A DNA stretch of 47,113 nt from CAYUWH01 sp964448615 (lineage in GTDB: Bacteria > Patescibacteriota > Gracilibacteria > Peribacterales > Peribacteraceae). The DNA lies in contig CAYUWH010000006.1 of assembly GCA_964448615.1 (NCBI GenBank), positions 1 to 47,113 of the forward strand. Direction: 5' to 3'. This document shows positions 33,146-44,712 of this stretch, in pieces. The translations under genes were made by a program, and so were the position numbers. The notes beneath the pieces are model-generated. The model was given only the letters and a program-made list of their open reading frames with translations. It searched no databases and had not been told where the DNA came from. Each line of letters begins with the position of its first letter. Position 1 is the first letter of the stretch.

Positions 33146-33173
33146 GTAGCGGACCTTAGGTAAGGTCCGCTAC
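33146..33173. repeat. 28-bp palindrome, GTAGC...GCTAC family, copy 2
   Basis: Perfect 13-bp arms GTAGCGGACCTTA and TAAGGTCCGCTAC around GG, upstream of the FemAB-like promoter. Same length and ends as the palindrome at 15679 but different core bases. Confidence 0.75.
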
Positions 33174-33252
33174 AAAACATGCCGAATTCCTTCAGAATCC
33201 TTCCTCCCATCCGTCCACTACAGTAGACTCTTGCTTGCTACCCCTCTTTTCT

Positions 33253-33858
33253 ATGGCTTTTTCTCTCCCCAAGCTTCCGTACGAATTCAATGCACTTGAA
33301 CCTGACATTGATGCCAAGACAATGGAAGTGCACTACACCAAGCACCATCAGACCTATGTCGATAAGTTGAATGCGGCGGTTGAAGGAACGAAGTGGGCGG
33401 ACATGCCGATCGAGGAGGTGCTCCGCAATTTCAAAGACGTTCCCGATGAGAAGAAAAATGCGGTGCGCAATCACGGCGGGGGACACGCCAATCACAGCTT
33501 GTTTTGGAGCATCCTGACACAGATGAAGAACGAGCCTTCCGAAGCGATGAAAAATGCACTGATCGATGCGTTCGGGTCGGTGCAGGATTTCAAAGTGAAG
33601 TTCTCCGAAAAGGCGACGACGCATTTTGGCTCCGGTTGGGCATGGTTGGTGGTGCATGATGGCAAACTCGAACTGCTCTCGCTTCCGAATCAGGATTCTC
33701 CCTTGATGGAAGGAAAAACACCGATCATGGGTCTCGACGTGTGGGAGCATGCCTACTACCTCAAGTATCAAAATCGCCGCCCGGAATATGTCGCAGCATT
33801 CTGGAACATCGTAAATTGGGAAGAAGTAGAAAATAGATGGAGAAATGCTGCCAAATGA
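33253..33858 (+). CDS. Superoxide dismutase, Mn/Fe family (Mn-type features)
   Basis: 201 residues, normal length. Metal ligands are His in VHYTKHHQTY, His in GGGHANHSLFW, and Asp and His in DVWEHAYYLKYQ. GGGHANH and NQDSP favour the manganese form over the iron form. It removes superoxide in the cytoplasm, implying contact with oxygen. The start is the ATG at 33253 (MAFSLPKLPYEF); the in-frame TTG upstream is less likely. A second, diverged copy of the last 17 codons lies downstream in another frame (33884-33937), so the C-terminus may have been exchanged or rearranged. Not in an operon. Confidence 0.94.
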   Translation: MAFSLPKLPYEFNALEPDIDAKTMEVHYTKHHQTYVDKLNAAVEGTKWADMPIEEVLRNFKDVPDEKKNAVRNHGGGHANHSLFWSILTQMKNEPSEAMKNALIDAFGSVQDFKVKFSEKATTHFGSGWAWLVVHDGKLELLSLPNQDSPLMEGKTPIMGLDVWEHAYYLKYQNRRPEYVAAFWNIVNWEEVENRWRNAAK

Positions 33859-33860
33859 TC

Positions 33861-33940
33861 CAGCCCTGAGCACAGTCGAAGGGTGGAACATCGTGAATTG
33901 GGAAGAGGTGGAACGGCGCTGGAATGACGCGAAATAAGCG
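33861..33940 (+). repeat. GCCCTGAGC repeat plus a second, diverged sod 3' end
   Basis: CAGCCCTGAGCACAGTCGAA (33861-33880) with GGGTGG is followed by a second version of the sod C-terminus (WNIVNWEEVERRWNDAK, then TAA), 82 bp after and out of frame with the first (WNIVNWEEVENRWRNAAK). The two differ at many synonymous sites, so this is not a fresh duplication. Confidence 0.7.
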
Positions 33941-34022
33941 TCCATGCCACAGTCCTTTTTTCCTGCAAATGAGAAGCATTTCCCAAGATTGCTTTTATCC
34001 TAAAAAATAGTACTTTTTCACC

Positions 34023-34925
34023 ATGTCTTCCCAACCGATCGTTGTAGGAATCGGAGAGCTCTTATGGGATGTCTTCCCCTCAGGGAAGAAGATGGGAGGT
34101 GCGCCGGCGAACTTTGCCTATCATGCCCAGCTGCTGGGATCGAAGGGCATGATCGCGAGCCGGATCGGGAAGGATGCACTCGGAGATGAGGTCGCCTCGC
34201 TGCTTTCGCATGCGGGGCTTGATACATCGTATATCCAACGCGATGAGGAGCATCCGACTGGAACTGTCCAAGTAACCGTGGAAGCAGGACAGCCGAGCTA
34301 CGAAATCGTGGAAGGTGTGGCGTGGGATTATTGTGAACAGACGCCGCAATGGCTTGAGCTCGCAGCGCGCGCCGATGCCGTATGCTTCGGCACCTTGGCG
34401 CAGCGTTCTCCGGTCAGCCGCGCGACGATTCAGGCATTTTTGCGCGCCACGCGCCCGGAGGCGATCCGCTTATTCGACGTGAATCTCCGGGGTAATTATT
34501 ACGACAAGCAGGTGATTACGGATTCCGTGAAACTCTCGACGATCTTGAAAGTGAATCACGAAGAATTCCCGATTGTGGCCGACATGGCCGGCATTCCCGA
34601 TGCGCCGGAGAAAGAGCGCGCGAAGCTGCTTGTACAGCAGTGGAAGTTGCAAATGGTGTGTATCACCAAAGGACCGCACGGATCGCTCTTCGTCACGCCT
34701 GAGCACGCACACGGGCATCAGGGCTACACCGTGACGGTGCAGGATACCGTGGGTTCTGGCGATGCATTCTGCGCCGCGATCGTTCACGGCTTATTGCGAC
34801 AGGATTCCCTGGAGGATATTGCGGAATCCGCGAGCCGCCGAGGAGCGTGGATCGCTACGCAAGAAGGCGCGATGCCGCATCTCGATACGTACGATCACTT
34901 CCTCTCCACGTATGTCTCAGCCTGA
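34023..34925 (+). CDS. PfkB-family carbohydrate kinase (fructokinase-like)
   Basis: 300 residues. N-terminal GIGELLWDVFPSGKKMGGAP and the C-terminal catalytic motif DTVGSGDAFCAAI (Asp base in GSGDAF) define the ribokinase/PfkB family. FGTLAQRS and the substrate-side GELLWD text resemble bacterial fructokinases. It probably phosphorylates fructose or a related sugar with ATP. No Shine-Dalgarno; TAGTAC lies 9 nt before the ATG. The last 14 bp overlap the DUF4432 gene, so kinase and mutarotase-like protein are made together and probably work on the same sugar. Confidence 0.9.
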   Translation: MSSQPIVVGIGELLWDVFPSGKKMGGAPANFAYHAQLLGSKGMIASRIGKDALGDEVASLLSHAGLDTSYIQRDEEHPTGTVQVTVEAGQPSYEIVEGVAWDYCEQTPQWLELAARADAVCFGTLAQRSPVSRATIQAFLRATRPEAIRLFDVNLRGNYYDKQVITDSVKLSTILKVNHEEFPIVADMAGIPDAPEKERAKLLVQQWKLQMVCITKGPHGSLFVTPEHAHGHQGYTVTVQDTVGSGDAFCAAIVHGLLRQDSLEDIAESASRRGAWIATQEGAMPHLDTYDHFLSTYVSA

Positions 34926-36030
34926 AACATTGTTTCATGAGGTGTTGCTCAGTGAAAAAATTCCGTATCAAGATCGCGTGATCGAGCAGGGTGTGTGGTC
35001 GATTCGTCAGCAATTGTTACATGGAGGGAAGCAAGAAGGTTCCGTATTGTTGCTCTTGAGTAATGGTGTCACGGAAGTAGCCGTTATTCCGACGCGCGGC
35101 ATGGGCATTGCGTGGGCCAAGAGCGGTGATGTGCAATTGGGATGGCAGTCGCCGGTCAAAGAAATCGTGCATCCGTCGTTCATGAACCTCGAGAGTCGCA
35201 ACGGACTCGGATGGTTGGAAGGCTTCAACGAATGGATGTGCCGCTGCGGCTTGGAATGGAGCGGGCATCCCGGCCCTGATACGTTTATCGATAATGTTGG
35301 CGCAGAGCAGAGCATGATGCTCACGTTGCACGGAAAAATCGCGAATATCCCCGCAAGCGCGCTCGAAGTATTTTTGGAAACGCGAAAAGGCGTGATGTGT
35401 CTCGTGGCATCCGGCGTTGTGCATGAGCGTTTATTTCATGGACCCAAATTGCGTTTAAAAACCGAGATCGTGCTGCCGTTGGATCAAGCAGGATTCAGCA
35501 TTGAGGATACGGTGGAGAATCATTCCGCGTGTATCCAAGAAATGCAGATGCTCTATCACTGTAACTTCGGTGTTCCACTGTTGGAAAAAGGCGCGCGTCT
35601 CATAGCTCCCGTGAAACACAATGAACCGTTCAATCAGCGTGCTGCCGACGGGCTCGGAACCTTTGATGTGTTTGAGGGGCCGGTTCCGGGATTCGTGGAG
35701 CAAGTGTACTGCATCAATTTGCAAGGTGACGCAGAGGGAAACACCGGCGTGCTGCTGCACAATGCGGCAGGGGATCGCGGCGCTTCGATGTCATTCTCTG
35801 TAAACGAACTTCCGTGTTTCACGCTCTGGAAAAATACGGCGTCGTTGGAAGATGGCTATGTGTGCGGACTAGAACCCGGAACCAGCTTCCCGCGCAATCG
35901 TTCGAAAGAACGCGCGGCAGGAAGAGTGCCTGTCTTGCAGCCAGGTGCCTCGCGATCATTCACGGTCGATGTGGGTTTGCATCGCGACGCTGCGGAAGTG
36001 CAAGAAAAGAAAAAATTATTGGAACGATAA
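34912..36030 (+). CDS. DUF4432 aldose-1-epimerase-like protein
   Basis: 372 residues. VIPTRGMGIAWAKSGDVQLG and the segment around NEWMCRCGLEWSGHPG match the DUF4432 family, a galactose-mutarotase-like beta fold thought to act on free sugars or sugar phosphates. The start at 34912 (MSQPETLFHEVLL) overlaps the kinase gene by 14 bp; upstream in-frame sequence belongs to the kinase in another frame. The pair looks like a small sugar-use operon. The substrate is not known. The hairpin after it belongs mainly to the opposite strand. Confidence 0.82.
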   Translation: MSQPETLFHEVLLSEKIPYQDRVIEQGVWSIRQQLLHGGKQEGSVLLLLSNGVTEVAVIPTRGMGIAWAKSGDVQLGWQSPVKEIVHPSFMNLESRNGLGWLEGFNEWMCRCGLEWSGHPGPDTFIDNVGAEQSMMLTLHGKIANIPASALEVFLETRKGVMCLVASGVVHERLFHGPKLRLKTEIVLPLDQAGFSIEDTVENHSACIQEMQMLYHCNFGVPLLEKGARLIAPVKHNEPFNQRAADGLGTFDVFEGPVPGFVEQVYCINLQGDAEGNTGVLLHNAAGDRGASMSFSVNELPCFTLWKNTASLEDGYVCGLEPGTSFPRNRSKERAAGRVPVLQPGASRSFTVDVGLHRDAAEVQEKKKLLER

Positions 36031-36036
36031 AAAAAG

Positions 36037-36059
36037 ACCCTCCCCGCGTGGGGGAGGGT
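36037..36059 (-). terminator. Bidirectional terminator between 36030 and 36074
   Basis: ACCCTCCCC (36037-36045) and GGGGGAGGGT (36050-36059). The seven-T run is on the minus strand, so it mainly serves the 36424 gene. Confidence 0.8.
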
Positions 36060-36073
36060 TGAGGCTCGGCTGA

Positions 36074-36424
36074 TCACTCAGCCGCCGCGAGACAGATTTC
36101 GCACCAGCTGGCGTCCGGTTCGAGACTCGGATGCAGCGCGCCATCCTGCTGTTTGCCGCTGCACTGCCACACATAGATACTGCCGCGCCGTTTCCACTGC
36201 ATATCAGCGCCGCTCCAGTGCTTGGTGATGGGGGGCTGGCTGCAGCGTTGTGCGTGGAAGTGAAAGCAGAAGCTCTTCAGGAGCATGATCTCCTGCAGCG
36301 CTTGCTTGGCTTCCTCGTCCAGCATGCCCCGAGCTTCCAGATGCACGAGCACCGTCGCGATCGGCTGATCTTGCAGATACGCGAGATCTTCCAGGAACAC
36401 GCCATCGACCTTTGCAAGGCTCAT
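36074..36424 (-). CDS. Small Cys/His-rich hypothetical protein
   Basis: 116 residues. An N-terminal helical part (LAKVDGVFLEDLAYLQDQPI; LDEEAKQALQEIMLL) is followed by a Cys/His cluster: FHFHAQRC, then CSGK, then WCEIC near the end. This could form a zinc ribbon. The Shine-Dalgarno GAGGAG is 7 nt before the ATG. It lies 36 bp downstream of the HAD gene on the same strand and may be cotranscribed with it, although it has the strong ribosome site and terminator typical of the window's stand-alone genes. No family recognised. Confidence 0.7.
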   Translation of the reverse strand: MSLAKVDGVFLEDLAYLQDQPIATVLVHLEARGMLDEEAKQALQEIMLLKSFCFHFHAQRCSQPPITKHWSGADMQWKRRGSIYVWQCSGKQQDGALHPSLEPDASWCEICLAAAE

Positions 36425-36460
36425 CGAGTTTCTCCTCTGAAAAAAGAACAGGTTGGTGAC

Positions 36461-37444
36461 TTAGAGTTGTCCGGCACGTTTGCGGGTCTGGTGGATCCAG
36501 TGCAAGACCGGAGCTGCGTTGCCTCTCCCGACGATCGCGATATCCGCTGCGTCAATCAGTTCGCGTTTCGTGTGAGGATTCACCACTACCACTTTCAAGG
36601 GGCCATGCATGCGGAAGACAGGGAGATCATTGCCGCTGTCTCCGTAGAATACGATGTCTTCCAATGAGATGCCATTCTTCTGAGCGTAGCGTCGCAGGGC
36701 TTCATCCTTCTGGATATCCGGATAGGTGATTTCCAGTGTACCCGTGCTGCTGCTGCCAACATGCCAGTTCCCCTCCATGCCTAATTCTTTCCAATGTCCA
36801 CGCAGAGCGTCCATCAAGCGCTCATGAAGATCGCGATCCTCGATTTTCGTGGCGGTATCCGTTGTGTGCGCGTCGATACTGAAGAGCATCCGGTGTCCGC
36901 CGCCGCTTGTGGGGATGAATGACACGTTGTGCAGAGAGGAAATCGATTGCAATGCAGGGGCAAACTGCGCGCGAATCCAGCGAATGCACTCTTCGACTTC
37001 GGCCGTACCCAGCAAAAATTCTCTGCGCTCTTCACGCGGGACCATGTAGTACCCGCCTTGTTCCGCAATATAGGCATCGAGGCCCGTGCCTGTGTCTTGA
37101 TGCGATTCTTCCAGTTTCAAAATCTGTCCTTCATGTCTGCCTGTAACACCAATGCCCGGCAGTCCGCTTTCTCGTAGGCGCAAAAGTCCATCCACGGATG
37201 CAGGGTAGAGCGCCGTGTCGCCGATTCCTGTCAGCGTGCCATCAATGTCAAAGCCGTTCAGTCTCGCTCGCACGACGCGCTGTTGAGCTTCTTTTAATGA
37301 GACGCGCAGCAGGTAGATTGTTTTATCGACGTCGCGTTCAAGTGTCTCCGCTCGCTCCGCAAGATTCTGCAACTGGCGAGCCCTGCTTGCGGGATCTTGA
37401 TGGCGAAGGTCATGAGAGAGTTCGTGGTGGGGAGTCAGAATCAT
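36461..37444 (-). CDS. HAD-superfamily phosphatase (Cof/sucrose-phosphatase-like)
   Basis: 327 residues. HAD motif I is FDIDGTLTG (about residue 65), the motif II Thr is in GIGVTGR and motif IV is FYGDSGNDLPVF (about 265). The cap-type insertion between them fits the C2 cap of sugar-phosphate phosphatases such as sucrose- or mannosyl-glycerate-phosphatase. An N-terminal helical extension of about 60 residues (LAERAETLERDVDKTIYLL) is unusual. It shares a symmetrical operator-like sequence with the divergent GH15 gene, so the two are probably controlled together and may act on the same saccharide. ATG 37444 is chosen; GTG 37468 is possible. Confidence 0.87.
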   Translation of the reverse strand: MILTPHHELSHDLRHQDPASRARQLQNLAERAETLERDVDKTIYLLRVSLKEAQQRVVRARLNGFDIDGTLTGIGDTALYPASVDGLLRLRESGLPGIGVTGRHEGQILKLEESHQDTGTGLDAYIAEQGGYYMVPREERREFLLGTAEVEECIRWIRAQFAPALQSISSLHNVSFIPTSGGGHRMLFSIDAHTTDTATKIEDRDLHERLMDALRGHWKELGMEGNWHVGSSSTGTLEITYPDIQKDEALRRYAQKNGISLEDIVFYGDSGNDLPVFRMHGPLKVVVVNPHTKRELIDAADIAIVGRGNAAPVLHWIHQTRKRAGQL

Positions 37445-37491
37445 AAGGCGCGTGGAAACGCTGTACACCGTTTTAATCTTTTTAAATTAAA

Positions 37492-37523
37492 TGTCAAATA
37501 TTTGGATTTTTAAATATTTGACA
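37492..37523. promoter_or_regulatory. Symmetrical divergent promoter/operator between the HAD and GH15 genes
   Basis: Perfect 12-bp arms TGTCAAATATTT (37492-37503) and AAATATTTGACA (37512-37523) around 8 bp. Each arm contains a TTGACA -35 box pointing outwards. On the minus side TAAAAC follows at 16 bp. A regulator bound here would control both genes. Confidence 0.6.
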
Positions 37524-37630
37524 AAAAAAGAAAATATGTAAATTTAATTATAAAAGCTCAAAATTATACACCATTTCTGGCAATATCTCCTAGAGAAGAA
37601 TCTTTACTAACTTCAATCTTGAAAGGTAGA

Positions 37631-39481
37631 ATGCGGACAATCGCCCCATTTCTTCTTTCATTGATTCCCGAACTTCACTTGCATCCCATCAAAGACTATT
37701 TCCTTATTGGCGACTTACAGACTGCCGCTCTTGTCAGCAAGAACGGGAATATCGATTGGCTGTGTTTGCCCTACTTCGATTCGCCGAGCATATTCGCCCG
37801 TATTCTCGATAGGGAGAAGGGTGGGACGTTTTCCGTAGAGGCCGCCGGTTTTACGTCGAGTGCGCGCTATTTACCGTACACGGCGATCGTCGAACATCTC
37901 TTTGAAAAAGACGATATGAAATTTTCGGTGCGTGATTTCATGTTGCCCCGTCCTACCGAGGAAGTGGTACCGCACTACCTTATCCGTCGCTTCCGCGGCA
38001 TCAAAGGAGCGGCCACGGTGAAGTTGCAGTTCGATCCGCGCCCCAATTACGCCTCACAACGCAGCATCATTGAAATCAAAGATCAGCTCTGCAGCATGCG
38101 CATCGATGAGCGCACCCTCTGGTTGCACCTGCCCAAAGGATCGCGCATCGCACCGCGCCCCAACAAACACGGTATCGATATTGAATTTGATCTCGCGGAA
38201 GGGGAGATGAAAGAAGTGGTTCTCGAATATTCCGTCGCATCTCGCATTAAATTGCAGAACAAAGATCTCGAAGCCGAGACGGCGGAATTTTGGAAATCGT
38301 GGATCACCGAAGGAAATTTTGCGTTTTCTCGTGAACATCTTGTGCGCTCTGCCATCACTATCAAGCTGATGCAGTTTTATCCCACCGGCGGCATCATCGC
38401 TGCGCCGACCACCTCCCTCCCCGAAGAAATCGGCGGTGTCCGGAACTGGGATTACCGTTACGTGTGGATGCGTGATGCGACCTTCACGCTCTATGCGTTT
38501 TACGTGCTTGGCTTCACGGCGGAGGCGAAAAAATTCTTCGGCTTCATCGAACGCATTGCGGAAGATGCCAAGCGTTGCGATGAATCGGGAACGTGCGATC
38601 TCGATCTCTCGGTGATGTACACGATCTGGGGTCAGCCGCTGCAAGGAGAGGCGATCCTTGATCATCTCGAAGGCTATGCACAGTCCAAACCCGTGCGCAT
38701 CGGCAACGGGGCTGCGGAACAATTTCAACTGGATGCATACGGCTCGCTGATCGATGCGTATTACTTCATGTCGCGCCGCGGGTTGGAAATTTCCAAGCAG
38801 GGAAAAGAGGTGATTCAGATGCTCGTGCGCGGTATCGCGGTGCACTGGAAGCGCAAAGACAGTGGCATTTGGGAAGTGCGCGGCGGCGATCAGGATTTCA
38901 CCTACAGCAAAGTGATGGCGTGGCTCGGTGTCGAACGTGCGCTGAGGCTGGCCGACGAGCTCCAAATTTCCGATGAACAGCGCGCGGCATGGACCAGGCT
39001 CAAAGAAGAAATCGAACAGTGGATTTGGACGAACTGTTTTGATGAAGAGCGTGGCACATTCGTGCAACACCCGGGTACCAAGGCGCAGGATGCCACGAAC
39101 TTCATGTTCGTGTTGCTCTTCTTCCTCAGTCGCCACGACCCGCGCGCCAAAACAATGATCGATGCCACGCGCAAAGAGCTCACGAAAAACGAACTCTATG
39201 TCTATCGCTATTTGAATGACGACGGACTGGAAGGCGGAGAAGGGGCGTTCATGTTCTGCATGTTCTGGCAGATCGCGGCGATGGCGGCGGTCGGTATGGT
39301 GGCCGAAGCGGACATCATGCTTAAGCGCATCGAAGCGTTGATTCCCACTGAGAGCGGATTGATGGCGGAAGAAATTGATCCCAAGACCGGTGCGTATCTC
39401 GGTAATCATCCGCAAGCATTCTCTCATATTGGATATATCATGAGCGCGTACTACATCGAGCGGTATCGGATGAAGAACTAA
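37631..39481 (+). CDS. Glycoside hydrolase family 15 protein (glucoamylase/trehalase-like)
   Basis: 616 residues. IKDYFLIGDLQTAALVSKNG with NIDWLCLPYFDSPSIF is the usual start of cytoplasmic GH15 proteins. The catalytic (alpha/alpha)6 barrel begins near RNWDYRYVWMRDATFTLYAF, with catalytic acids expected in the region around RNWDYRYVW-to-barrel and in EEIDPKTGAYLGNHPQAFSH. No signal peptide is seen, so it should act on internal glucans or trehalose. The ATG at 37631 has a weak GAAAGG upstream; the family N-terminus itself begins at a TTG 16 codons later, so the true start is uncertain. It is divergent from the HAD phosphatase. Confidence 0.92.
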   Translation: MRTIAPFLLSLIPELHLHPIKDYFLIGDLQTAALVSKNGNIDWLCLPYFDSPSIFARILDREKGGTFSVEAAGFTSSARYLPYTAIVEHLFEKDDMKFSVRDFMLPRPTEEVVPHYLIRRFRGIKGAATVKLQFDPRPNYASQRSIIEIKDQLCSMRIDERTLWLHLPKGSRIAPRPNKHGIDIEFDLAEGEMKEVVLEYSVASRIKLQNKDLEAETAEFWKSWITEGNFAFSREHLVRSAITIKLMQFYPTGGIIAAPTTSLPEEIGGVRNWDYRYVWMRDATFTLYAFYVLGFTAEAKKFFGFIERIAEDAKRCDESGTCDLDLSVMYTIWGQPLQGEAILDHLEGYAQSKPVRIGNGAAEQFQLDAYGSLIDAYYFMSRRGLEISKQGKEVIQMLVRGIAVHWKRKDSGIWEVRGGDQDFTYSKVMAWLGVERALRLADELQISDEQRAAWTRLKEEIEQWIWTNCFDEERGTFVQHPGTKAQDATNFMFVLLFFLSRHDPRAKTMIDATRKELTKNELYVYRYLNDDGLEGGEGAFMFCMFWQIAAMAAVGMVAEADIMLKRIEALIPTESGLMAEEIDPKTGAYLGNHPQAFSHIGYIMSAYYIERYRMKN

Positions 39482-39495
39482 AGTAATCTTACGCT

Positions 39496-40026
39496 ATGAA
39501 CTCTCCCATCACCTACGGACACGGCGACGATAGACACGAGCTTCACCAAGCGGGAGAACATTATTATCTTGGCTGTCATACAGGCAGAGAGCATGAAGTT
39601 GCGGCATCCATACGCGCTCTGCAGGTGCCGGTTGGAGATGCGCGAGATTTTTTACTGGTGTGTGACTACATAAAACTTCCCGATGCACTACGCAGTGCTG
39701 TACGTAAAAAAATTGCGGAAGAGTTTGCCGATGCCGTGCGCTTTTTCACGCCCATGCTGCAGGACAAAGAAACAGGGTTGCATGTGATACTGACCGATGA
39801 ACTAATCGTGCAATTTTGCGCAGGAGTAACCCATGAAGTTGCTCAACTTCTTGCGGCCAAACATGGCGTGATCTTGAGGGAGGCAAGCGAGTTCGTGCCC
39901 AATGAATTTACTGGGCATGTGCAGGAGGCAATTGATCTTCAAACACTCACCGCAGCGGATGCGTTGGATCTGGAAGAGGGGGTGGTGATTGCTACTCCCA
40001 GATTTATGTCAGAGATTCGGAGGTAG
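39496..40026 (+). CDS. Hypothetical protein resembling a subtilase propeptide domain
   Basis: 176 residues, no signal peptide. The C-terminal half (VAQLLAAKHGVILREASEFV, then PNEFTGHVQ and ALDLEEGVVIATPRF) has the rhythm of the propeptide-like domain that precedes many S8 peptidases, but no protease domain follows. The N-terminal part (AGEHYYLGCHTGREHEV) is unfamiliar. A stand-alone protease inhibitor or chaperone is one reading, at motif level only. TAATCT (39484-39489) lies 6 nt before the ATG and there is no Shine-Dalgarno: leaderless. Confidence 0.65.
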   Translation: MNSPITYGHGDDRHELHQAGEHYYLGCHTGREHEVAASIRALQVPVGDARDFLLVCDYIKLPDALRSAVRKKIAEEFADAVRFFTPMLQDKETGLHVILTDELIVQFCAGVTHEVAQLLAAKHGVILREASEFVPNEFTGHVQEAIDLQTLTAADALDLEEGVVIATPRFMSEIRR

Positions 40027-40030
40027 AGAA

Positions 40031-40059
40031 TTGCATCCATGCAATGAAGAGATTATGAT
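40031..40059 (+). promoter_or_regulatory. Promoter of the 40069 gene, leaderless
   Basis: TTGCAT (40031-40036), 17-bp spacer, TATGAT (40054-40059), ATG 9 nt later. Confidence 0.5.
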
Positions 40060-40068
40060 CGCCCTCCC

Positions 40069-40332
40069 ATGGCGCATGATGAAGACGCAGGCGTGCCTGA
40101 CTTGAGTAATCGAGAACTCTTGCGTGTTCTGATCCAGGAGATTGTGGATGTGCGTAGGGAATTAAAAGAAGATATTGCGTCGCTTGATCAAAAGTTTACA
40201 AAGAAATTTGATGTGCTTTCTTCGGAGATAAAAGTCCTTCGCCTCGAAGTGCATCAAAACCATTCATCGTTTATTCATCGTCAGGATGATTTGGAAAGAA
40301 GAGTAGAGGTGCTCGAAGTCCAGGCGGCGTAA
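40069..40332 (+). CDS. Small coiled-coil protein
   Basis: 87 residues. After an acidic N-terminus the rest is one continuous heptad pattern (LLRVLIQEIVDVRRELKEDI, then FDVLSSEIKVLRLEVHQ and LERRVEVLEV). It should form a parallel or antiparallel coiled coil. Leaderless promoter. It ends 15 bp before the rpoB -35 box. No function can be assigned. Confidence 0.7.
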   Translation: MAHDEDAGVPDLSNRELLRVLIQEIVDVRRELKEDIASLDQKFTKKFDVLSSEIKVLRLEVHQNHSSFIHRQDDLERRVEVLEVQAA

Positions 40333-40347
40333 AAAAATCAAAATTCC

Positions 40348-40455
40348 TTGACCTTTCTGCCTTTCTCTCTATAATTCCGGCGAATCGCAGCTGGTTTCGA
40401 CTGAGTTTTGAGCGCTGCGGGTCCGTTTCCTTGTTGCTTTAACGCACGCGGAAAC
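40348..40455 (+). promoter_or_regulatory. rpoB promoter and structured leader
   Basis: TTGACC (40348-40353), 16-bp spacer, a perfect TATAAT (40370-40375). The leader is about 135 nt and starts with a hairpin CGCAGC (40386-40391)/GCTGCG (40414-40419), then a second possible stem GTTTCC (40425-40430)/GGAAAC (40450-40455). A leader this long and structured suggests control after initiation. Confidence 0.7.
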
Positions 40456-40517
40456 AGGATTCGCGGGCGTTTTCGCTCGAATGAACCCGGTTTTTCTTCC
40501 ATACTCCCTCCTTCGTT

Positions 40518-44390
<3,873 letters not shown>

Positions 44391-44414
44391 TGCTGAATGA
44401 AACGGAATGAAAAA

Positions 44415-44445
44415 AACGGCGGGCCTGCGAGGCTCGCCGTTTTTG
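44415..44445 (+). terminator. Intrinsic terminator of rpoB
   Basis: ACGGCGGGCC (44416-44425), loop TGCGA, GGCTCGCCGT (44431-44440) with one mismatch, then TTTTG. Confidence 0.85.
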
Positions 44446-44449
44446 TGCG

Positions 44450-44663
44450 CCCTCATCCGGCTCTGAGGAGCTACCTTCTCCCATCTCGACCCTCACCCCT
44501 GCCCCTCTCCCACAGGGAGAGGGGACGAACGTGTTCTCACACGTACTACGATAAAGCCCCTTTCTCCCCGCCTGCCCTGAGCAAGCCGAAGGGTGGGGGA
44601 AAGGGGTTGGGGATAGGGGGTCAAAGCGGGAGAAGGTGCCCCGCTCGGCGGGGCGGATGAGGG
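44450..44663. repeat. Composite palindromic element with copy 3 of the interspersed repeat
   Basis: Outer inverted ends CCCTCATCCG (44450-44459) and CGGATGAGGG (44654-44663) with second arms CCTTCTCCC/GGGAGAAGG inside them. The core 44490-44620 is related to the elements at 22328 and 31706 (CCCTCACCCCTGCCCCTCTC ... GGGGTTGGGGATAGGGGG). It also contains the CCCTGAGC/GCCGAAGGG repeat (44575-44593) and, near the right end, a GC hairpin GCCCCGC/GCGGGGC (44638-44654). Noncoding. Confidence 0.75.
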
Positions 44664-44678
44664 TGTTGGTTAAAACTT

Positions 44679-44700
44679 CCCCCTTGCGATTGCAAGGGGG
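44679..44700 (-). terminator. Intrinsic terminator of the 45093 gene
   Basis: CCCCCTTGC and GCAAGGGGG arms; on the minus strand the loop context reads TTGCAATCGCAA and a T-rich tail (AAGTTTTAA) follows. Confidence 0.75.
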
Positions 44701-44712
44701 ATTTGCTGGTGG

